64,000 nt of DNA from Elioraea sp. (GTDB taxonomy: Bacteria; Pseudomonadota; Alphaproteobacteria; Acetobacterales; Acetobacteraceae), in NCBI RefSeq assembly GCF_022842375.1, contig NZ_JALHPR010000027.1, positions 1 to 64,000 on the forward strand, given 5' to 3'. Both the position numbers and the translations under genes were made by a program. Below the pieces are notes generated by a model that made no database searches, was not told the origin of the DNA, and saw nothing but the letters and a program-made list of their open reading frames with translations. This document shows positions 59,018 through 64,000 of the stretch, piece after piece (the stretch's first letter is position 1; every line of letters starts with the position of its first letter).

Positions 59018-59194
59018 GTCGTGGCGGCCGTCGCGCGATGCCGCTGGGAAGCTGCGAGCATCCACGGCGCTCGGTGCCTCGATGCAGCGCCGCTCTGGGC
59101 GCCGGGTGGGTGCCCCCCGTCCAGAAGGCTTTGGCGGGAAGCCGGTCATGCCGCCTTGCAGGGCGGCACGGCCAGCCCGTATAACCCCGGCAGC

Positions 59195-59268
59195 GCGGGT
59201 GTAGTTCAATGGTAGAACGGCAGCTTCCCAAGCTGCATACGAGGGTTCGATTCCCTTCACCCGCTCCA
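59195..59268 (+). tRNA. tRNA-Gly (CCC anticodon)
   Basis: A 74-base cloverleaf. The acceptor stem GCGGGTG pairs with CACCCGC, the D-loop has AATGGTAGA, the anticodon arm GCAGC-TTCCCAA-GCTGC gives anticodon CCC (59227-59229), and the T-arm contains GGTTCGATTCC. The 3' CCA is encoded (59266-59268). It reads the GGG glycine codon. Confidence 0.97.
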
Positions 59269-59272
59269 GCCT

Positions 59273-59932
59273 TCAGCGCGTCCTGCCGGCCCGCGGGCGT
59301 TCCATGTCCGGCGCGAGGAGCAGGCTGCGCAGCACGGAGGTGACCCGCTCCGCGCACGCCTCAGGCGTCGCCGTGCCGAACACCGCCCCGCGCAAGCCCA
59401 TCGTGTAGCACCACCAGATGGCGTCGACCGCGTCCTCGACAGGGATGGGCTTGATCTCGCCCGCCGCGACGCCCTCGCGCACGAGCCCGCGCAGCATCTC
59501 CATGAACGGCGCACGCTCGGCGAGGTTCTGTCGCTCCGTCTCCGGCGGCCAACTCCAGGAGAGCGCCATCATCGCGCCGAACAGGCGGATGCGGCCCGTG
59601 TCCATCGTGGCCGAGACGGCGATGACGCGGGCGAGGCGCGCGAACGGCGTGCCGGGCCCGCGCCCCGCATCCTCGAGCGCCTGCCACTGCGGCATGTTGT
59701 GGCGCTGCACCACCGCGTAGAGCAGGCCCGCCTTGCCGAGGAAATAGGTGTTGATCAGCGACGGGACGACGCCGGCGCGGGCGGCGATCTCGCTCACGCT
59801 GACGTTGTCGTAGCCATGCTCGCTGAACCACGCCTCGGCGGCGTCGATCAGCCGCTGCTTGGTGTCCTCGCGCTTCAGCGTCCGGCTCGTCTCGGTGCGC
59901 TTCGCCCTGCGTGTGCGCGGCGGAATCGCCAT
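59273..59932 (-). CDS. TetR family transcriptional regulator
   Basis: Protein of 219 residues. A basic N-terminus is followed by the TetR helix-turn-helix: RLIDAAEAWFSEHGYDNVSV, SEIAARAGVVPSLINTYFLGKAGLL. The C-terminal ligand domain is typical of the family and has a Trp-rich stretch, WPPETERQ and DAIWWCYTMGL. The ATG at 59932 has an AGGAGGG ribosome site. A palindrome in the divergent spacer is its likely operator. Target genes are not certain. Confidence 0.92.
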   Translation of the reverse strand: MAIPPRTRRAKRTETSRTLKREDTKQRLIDAAEAWFSEHGYDNVSVSEIAARAGVVPSLINTYFLGKAGLLYAVVQRHNMPQWQALEDAGRGPGTPFARLARVIAVSATMDTGRIRLFGAMMALSWSWPPETERQNLAERAPFMEMLRGLVREGVAAGEIKPIPVEDAVDAIWWCYTMGLRGAVFGTATPEACAERVTSVLRSLLLAPDMERPRAGRTR

Positions 59933-60003
59933 CGCGTGGCCCTCCTGGTGGCGGCACATCGCAGGATCGCAGCATGGGAGATCGGTTTCAAGTAATGAGT
60001 TCG

Positions 60004-60040
60004 TTGACACCATTCGATCAATACGTTCTACGTATGACAA
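60004..60040. promoter_or_regulatory. Divergent promoter region with TetR-type palindrome
   Basis: The inverted repeat ATACGT-TCT-ACGTAT (60021-60035) is bracketed by TTGACA (60004-60009, plus strand) and TTGTCA read on the minus strand (60035-60040), both good -35 hexamers. A TetR dimer bound here would block both divergent promoters. The -10 hexamers are weaker. Confidence 0.5.
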
Positions 60041-60074
60041 CGTCGTCCCGGGGGCGGCACGGATGGAGGGACCG

Positions 60075-60347
60075 ATGCACAGCGAGATCAATCGTGGCCT
60101 CACGGCCATCGGATCGAACACCGAGGCCCTGTTGTGCCAGGCGCTGACAGCCGAGCTGCGCCGCCTCGCGGTCGACCCAGAGGCGTGCGGCAACACGCTT
60201 GCCTGGCTGCTCGCCCAGCTCCTCCCAGACCAGCGCCTCGACCTCGATGACGTGGTCGGCCGGATCGGCGGCGCCCTCGTCGGCCCGGGTCCGACCGCCC
60301 TCTGGGACTATGGCAGGGCCGCGCGCCGCGGCGTCAGTCGAGCCTGA
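60075..60347 (+). CDS. Hypothetical protein, divergent from the TetR regulator
   Basis: Protein of 90 residues, helical, with SNTEALLCQALTAELRRLA and LLAQLLPDQRLDLDDVV. No family is recognised. The ATG at 60075 follows GGAGGG; an ATG at 60063 is possible. Its end overlaps the convergent Bug receptor gene by 14 bases. Being divergent from the TetR gene with a shared palindrome, it may be the regulated gene. Confidence 0.6.
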   Translation: MHSEINRGLTAIGSNTEALLCQALTAELRRLAVDPEACGNTLAWLLAQLLPDQRLDLDDVVGRIGGALVGPGPTALWDYGRAARRGVSRA

Positions 60348-61314
60348 GGCCGAGCTCCGTCACGATCGGCCGCCAACGCGCCAGTTCCTCCCGGATCAGG
60401 CGCGCCATGGTCGCCCGGTCCTGGAAATGCCCGATCGTTCCCTGCGCGGTGAAGGCGGCCTGCACGTCGGGGTGCTGCACCGCGTGGCGGAGCGATGCTT
60501 CCAGCCTGTCCATCACCGCGGGCGGCGTGCGCGCCGGGGCGACGAAGCCCTGCCAGCCATCGACGATCAGGTTGGGCATGCCCTGCTCGATCCCTGTCGG
60601 CAGGTCGGGCAGCAGGGTGTGGCGCTGGCGCCCGAGGAAGGCGAGGGCCTTCACCCGGCCGGCTTCCATCATCGCCTTGCTGACGTTCACGCCGTCGATC
60701 ATCAGCTGGATACGGCCGCCGAGCATGTCCTGCAACGCCGGCGCGCTGCCGCGATAGGGCACGTGCACGATGTCGAGCCCAGCCTGGCGCGTGAACAGCT
60801 CGTAGCCGAGGTGGGTGATGCTGCCCTGCCCGCCGGAGCCGAAATTCAGCTGCCCCGGCCGTGCCTTGGCGTAGGCGACGAGCTCCTGCAGGCTCGCCAC
60901 CGGCATCTCCGAAGGCACGGTGACGATGAGCCCGCCGAGCGTGACGGTGCCGAGCGCCTCGAAATCCGTCAGCACGTCGAACGGCAGGTTCCGGTAGAGT
61001 AACGGATTGACGGCGATGACGCTGTTGTTGACATGGCAGATCGTGTAGCCGTCGCCGACGGTGCGCGCGACATGCTCGAGTGCCAGGTTGCCGTTGGCAC
61101 CGCCGCGATTCTCCACCACCACGGGCTGCCCCAGCACGTCGGGCATGCGCTGGGCCAACGGGCGGCCCACCTGGTCGGACCCCCCGCCTGGCGGGAAGCC
61201 GATCACCATGCGCACCGGCCGCGTCGGGAAGCCTTGCGCTCGCACGATCGCGGGGCGGGCAAGCCCTGCCCCGGCGATGGTTGCGGCAGCGATGAGCGTA
61301 CGGCGGCGCATCAT
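60334..61314 (-). CDS. Bug-family (TctC) tripartite tricarboxylate receptor
   Basis: Periplasmic solute-binding protein of 326 residues with a Tat-like leader (RRRTLIAAATIAGAGLARPAIVRA). The mature start PVRMVIGFPPGGGSDQVGRPLAQRM and the segment VVVENRGGANGNLA are the Bug/TctC signature; QLNFGSGGQGSITHLGYELF and VPYRGSAPALQDMLGGRI follow. Ligands are usually carboxylates. The start overlaps the stop of a second Bug gene (ATGA). No TctA/TctB membrane genes are adjacent. Confidence 0.93.
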   Translation of the reverse strand: MMRRRTLIAAATIAGAGLARPAIVRAQGFPTRPVRMVIGFPPGGGSDQVGRPLAQRMPDVLGQPVVVENRGGANGNLALEHVARTVGDGYTICHVNNSVIAVNPLLYRNLPFDVLTDFEALGTVTLGGLIVTVPSEMPVASLQELVAYAKARPGQLNFGSGGQGSITHLGYELFTRQAGLDIVHVPYRGSAPALQDMLGGRIQLMIDGVNVSKAMMEAGRVKALAFLGRQRHTLLPDLPTGIEQGMPNLIVDGWQGFVAPARTPPAVMDRLEASLRHAVQHPDVQAAFTAQGTIGHFQDRATMARLIREELARWRPIVTELGLRLD

Positions 61315-62264
61315 GCCCCCACCTTCGCTTGTGCCGTGCGGAGAGCCTGCGCCGTCTCTGCGATCGCGGCGGTGAGCGCATCGCCCGCAAGCGCATCGGC
61401 GATGTAGCCGTCCGACGCCGCCTTCTCCTGGTAGGGGGGCGAGAGAACAGCCTCGCGGAGGAAGGCGATCAGCCCGTCGCGCATCGCGGGGGAGAGGCCG
61501 GACGGTGCGTTGATGAAGGTCATCTGCGTCATTCGTCCCCAGGGGTGCGGGCGAAGCCCGGCCTCGGCCACCGTCGGCACGTCGGGCAGCTGCGCCACGC
61601 GATCATCCTCCACCACCGCGACGACACGCAGCGCACCGGCCCTGATCTGGCCGAACACGTCGTTCGGCTTCACGATGGCGAGGTCGAGATGCCCGCCCAT
61701 CAGCTCCTGCGCCACGCGCGAGGCGCCGGGATAGCCGACATAGGTGAACTCGCCGCCGATCTGGTCGGCCAGGCCGGCCAGGCGGAGATGGCCGATCGTG
61801 CCGCGCGGGCCGGCTGCGCCCATCGAGGGGCCCGGCCCCGGCTTCATCGCCGCGATCACGTCGCCCATCGTGGAAAAGCGCGAGGCCTTGCCGGTGACGA
61901 TGACAAGCGGGTCGACCGCGACGCGGACGAGTGGCGTGAACTGCTCGAACCGCAGCGGGATCTCGTTGGAGACGATCTGCCCGATCAGGCCGGACGAGCC
62001 CATGCCGATCGTCCGCCCATCGGGGCGCGACTGCGCGAGCCGGCTCATCCCCACCATCGAGCCGCCCCCCGTGAGGTTCTCGACGACGAGCTTCAGGCCC
62101 TTCGCCTCGAACAGCGGCTGCAGCCGGCGCGCGAGCAGGTCTGTCGCGCCGCCGGCGGCAAAGGGAACGATCACACGGATTTCCGCCGGCAGCGTCTCGG
62201 CCCGCGCCGGGTGCCAGGCCGCGGCGACGGCAAGGCCGGCGATCACGGAACGTCGAAGCATCAT
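61311..62264 (-). CDS. Bug-family (TctC) tripartite tricarboxylate receptor
   Basis: Second receptor of 317 residues with a signal peptide (SVIAGLAVAAAWHPARA). The family parts are RVIVPFAAGGATDLLARRL, VVENLTGGGSMVGMSRLA and YVGYPGASRVAQELMGGHLD. It differs clearly from its neighbour, so the two are not recent duplicates and may bind different acids. It is followed directly by the other receptor and preceded by a GntR regulator, 46 bases away. Confidence 0.92.
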   Translation of the reverse strand: MMLRRSVIAGLAVAAAWHPARAETLPAEIRVIVPFAAGGATDLLARRLQPLFEAKGLKLVVENLTGGGSMVGMSRLAQSRPDGRTIGMGSSGLIGQIVSNEIPLRFEQFTPLVRVAVDPLVIVTGKASRFSTMGDVIAAMKPGPGPSMGAAGPRGTIGHLRLAGLADQIGGEFTYVGYPGASRVAQELMGGHLDLAIVKPNDVFGQIRAGALRVVAVVEDDRVAQLPDVPTVAEAGLRPHPWGRMTQMTFINAPSGLSPAMRDGLIAFLREAVLSPPYQEKAASDGYIADALAGDALTAAIAETAQALRTAQAKVGA

Positions 62265-62309
62265 TCTCCTCCCACCATGGTGGCGCGGCTTGGCGCCGCT
62301 GCCTGTCGT

Positions 62310-63038
62310 TCAGCGCGTCGTGTCGTCATCCATCGCGGCGAGCATGTCGTCGCGCGCGGCCTGGATGTGCCGGTCATGCAGCGCGCCGGCCTCTGCCGCA
62401 TCGCCGCGGGCGAGTGCTGCGATCAGAGCGTCATGGTCGCGCAGCACGGTGGCGAGCCGCCCGCGCCGGTAGCCGTAGCGGATGCGCAGCGCACCGATCA
62501 GGTCGCTGTGCAGGTCAAGCACGCGGATCGCCTCGTCGTTGCCGGTGGCGGTCTCGATGGTGCGGTGGAAGCCGCGGTTGAGGCGCACGACGCCGCCGAT
62601 GTCCCCACCCGCCTGGGCGCGGCGCATCTGCGATTGGACCTCGCGGAGGCGTGCGATGCCCTCAGCCCCGATGAGCCCAGCCGCCTGGCGGGTGAGGTGG
62701 CCCTCGAGCGCCTCGCGGATGGCGAAGATGTTGCGCACGAAGTGCTGGTCCATCCGCCGCACGGTGGCGCCGCGGTTGGGCTGGAGCACCACGAGTCCCT
62801 CGCCCTGGAGCTGCTGCAGCGCCTCGCGCACGGGCATGTGCGAGAGGCCGAGGCGGGAGGCGAGGTCCTGGATCTTGAGCCTGGTGCCGGGGGGAATGCG
62901 GCCCGCGACGATCTCGGCGCGCAGGTGCTCGTGCACCCGCTGGTAGACGGTGCTGCCGAAGGGCAGCCCCGGGGACTCACCATGCTGGGCGGAATCATCG
63001 TCGCGCGGCTCGGTGGCCTGGGGGCGGATCAGCGACAT
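62310..63038 (-). CDS. GntR family transcriptional regulator (FCD/FadR subfamily)
   Basis: Protein of 242 residues. The winged helix-turn-helix is in RLKIQDLASRLGLSHMPVRE, followed by ALQQLQGEGLVVLQPNRGATV. The C-terminal FCD ligand domain (about 100-220) is helical with metal-type histidine positions. FCD regulators often control sugar acid or carboxylate catabolism, which fits the adjacent receptor and enolase-superfamily genes. It is divergent from the latter with a palindrome between them. Confidence 0.93.
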   Translation of the reverse strand: MSLIRPQATEPRDDDSAQHGESPGLPFGSTVYQRVHEHLRAEIVAGRIPPGTRLKIQDLASRLGLSHMPVREALQQLQGEGLVVLQPNRGATVRRMDQHFVRNIFAIREALEGHLTRQAAGLIGAEGIARLREVQSQMRRAQAGGDIGGVVRLNRGFHRTIETATGNDEAIRVLDLHSDLIGALRIRYGYRRGRLATVLRDHDALIAALARGDAAEAGALHDRHIQAARDDMLAAMDDDTTR

Positions 63039-63101
63039 GGTTGCTCCTTGTCGGCAGGCAGCATTGCGAGGATCATATCGGGAGTCAACACGCGCGTATC
63101 G

Positions 63102-63113
63102 TTTTGATCAAAA
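63102..63113. promoter_or_regulatory. Candidate GntR/FCD operator
   Basis: The perfect 12-base palindrome TTTTGATCAAAA lies in the 88-base divergent spacer, 14 bases before the start of the enolase-superfamily gene. Its AT content is striking in this GC-rich genome. FCD regulators usually bind short palindromes of this kind. Confidence 0.5.
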
Positions 63114-63126
63114 GTGAAGGGGCGTC

Positions 63127-64000
63127 ATGAAGGTCACAGGACTGCGCTGCTGGCGCACCGCGTTCCCCGCGATGAAGGAGGGCGTGGCGCACGGCGTTCT
63201 CCCCATCCTCGTCGAGACCGATGAAGGCATCAGCGGCGCGGGTGAGATCGGCCTCGCCTACGGTGCCGGCGGGCGGGCGGCAGCCTCGCTCGTGCTGGAG
63301 CTCGGCCGCGCCATGGTGCTCGGCGCCGATCCGTTCCGCACGGAATGGCTGCACGACAAGCTTCGCCGCGACAGCTTCTGGGGCCACGTTCCCGGCCCCA
63401 TCCTGGGTGCTGCGATCAGCGCGATCGACCAGGCGCTCTGGGACATCAAGGGCAAGGCGCTCGGACAGCCCGTGCACGTGCTCCTCGGCGGCGCCTGCCG
63501 CGAGCGGCTGCGCGTCTACTGCAACGGCTGGTACCGCGGCCTCGGCGCGCCGGAAGCGTACGCGGAGGCTGCGCGGAAGGTGCAGGCGCGCGGCTTCACG
63601 GCGCTGAAGTTCGACCCGATGAAGCTCGATGCCACCGGCCGCTCATGCCACGTCACCCGCCACCTCGAGCGGTGGTACGAGGACCTTGCCGTCGCGCGCG
63701 TCGAGGCGGTGCGCGCGGCCGTCGGCCCTGCGATGGACGTCATCGTCGAACTGCACGGCAACATGTGGCCGATGGACAGCATCCGCTTCGGCCGGCGCAT
63801 CGCCCACACCCAGCCCTTCTTCATGGAGGAGGTGGCCGACGCCGAGGATGCGACGGCCGCGCGCGAGGTCGGGCTCGCCACCGGCATCGCCATCGCGGGG
63901 GGGGAGCGGCTCGCCACCCTTGGCGATTTCCGCCGGCATTTCGAGGCGAGGGCCTTCTCCGTCGCGCAGCCCGATCTCGGCATCGCCGGCGGGTTCACTG
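63127..64000 (+). CDS. Mandelate racemase/muconate lactonizing enzyme family protein (runs off the window edge)
   Basis: Enolase-superfamily enzyme; the first 291 residues are in the window. The N-terminal capping domain (about 1-110; AISAIDQALWDIKGKALGQPV) and the barrel start are present. The catalytic-type Lys region ALKFDP, the first metal ligand in DVIVELHGNM, and FFMEEV and IAGGERLATL follow. The E-L-H-G element resembles galactonate/mannonate-type sugar acid dehydratases. A GAAGGGG ribosome site precedes the ATG. It is probably controlled by the divergent GntR gene. Confidence 0.92.
   Translation, partial: MKVTGLRCWRTAFPAMKEGVAHGVLPILVETDEGISGAGEIGLAYGAGGRAAASLVLELGRAMVLGADPFRTEWLHDKLRRDSFWGHVPGPILGAAISAIDQALWDIKGKALGQPVHVLLGGACRERLRVYCNGWYRGLGAPEAYAEAARKVQARGFTALKFDPMKLDATGRSCHVTRHLERWYEDLAVARVEAVRAAVGPAMDVIVELHGNMWPMDSIRFGRRIAHTQPFFMEEVADAEDATAAREVGLATGIAIAGGERLATLGDFRRHFEARAFSVAQPDLGIAGGFT

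Noticed and set aside
58934-59272. Integration site or genomic island boundary at tRNA-Gly next to the PatG-like operon
   Set aside because: No integrase, insertion sequence or second copy of the tRNA 3' end was seen on either side within the window, and base composition does not change clearly.
1-64000. CRISPR arrays or rRNA operons
   Set aside because: No regularly spaced direct repeats of 25-40 bases and no rRNA-like conserved stretches were seen.

Overview
The window is a 64 kb stretch of GC-rich (about 70 %) chromosome with very dense, operon-like coding on both strands. It suggests an aerobic alphaproteobacterium, most likely an Acetobacteraceae relative (Roseomonas/Elioraea-like). This is inferred from a SAM-II riboswitch upstream of metZ, a DUF1674 (SdhAF4) protein, a TAXI/TRAP transporter, paired Bug-type tricarboxylate receptors, a complete late System I cytochrome c maturation cluster and the base composition. 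No rRNA, CRISPR array, integrase or insertion sequence was seen. One tRNA-Gly(CCC) is present.

Layout. 1-7.5 kb: the N-terminal part of a class A penicillin-binding protein, a GMC oxidoreductase with a CBS-BON protein (FNR-like box upstream), a TAXI-TRAP transporter (receptor and fused permease) and an MBL hydrolase. 7.5-14 kb: a NUDIX hydrolase, a DevBCA/MacAB-like exporter, and an overlapping propeller / deacetylase / desaturase trio. 14-20 kb: ccmCDEFGHI on the minus strand. 20-24 kb: YciI, EVE, Rieske and a small membrane protein, then a large PEP-CTERM repeat protein. 24-29.3 kb: acetyl-CoA synthetase and two TPR-like proteins built from 46-residue repeats. 29.4-38 kb: mostly small single genes, including an I78 inhibitor-like protein, pterin dehydratase, zincin-like peptidase, SOUL protein, uracil-DNA glycosylase, sirtuin, ZIP transporter, SDR, MBL, LysR regulator and nuclease. 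38-45.3 kb: SdhAF4, HtpX, a GT39 glycosyltransferase, RsmB, DsbD and a thioredoxin-like protein. 45.4-47.4 kb: a lipoprotein plus a lysozyme-like protein. 47.4-54.8 kb: aldo/keto reductase, IalB-like protein, photolyase, DUF3253, two tandem secreted proteins behind a CRP-type box, RidA, FolE, ApaG and LysE. 54.8-56.1 kb: metZ with its SAM-II riboswitch. 56.3-58.9 kb: the most unusual locus. 59.2-64 kb: tRNA-Gly, a TetR regulator, two Bug receptors, a GntR regulator and the start of an enolase-superfamily gene.

Most notable is the minus-strand operon at 56269-58933. It encodes a leaderless subtilisin-like protease, a small CxxC protein, a stand-alone protein resembling the C-terminal domain of the cyanobactin protease PatG, and two small cysteine-rich proteins that share an N-terminal LPGFTAA tag. 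No YcaO, radical-SAM or LanM-type enzyme is adjacent. The arrangement looks like a peptide-maturation (RiPP-like) system built from split PatG parts, with the two cysteine-rich proteins as candidate substrates. This function is inferred; only the gene content and motifs are seen directly.

Functional themes. Redox and envelope biogenesis (ccmC-I, DsbD, thioredoxin-like, HtpX, PBP) and organic-acid uptake (TAXI-TRAP, Bug receptors, Acs) dominate. Several intergenic regions carry clear candidate operators (FNR-, CRP-, TetR-, GntR- and metal-regulator-like palindromes).
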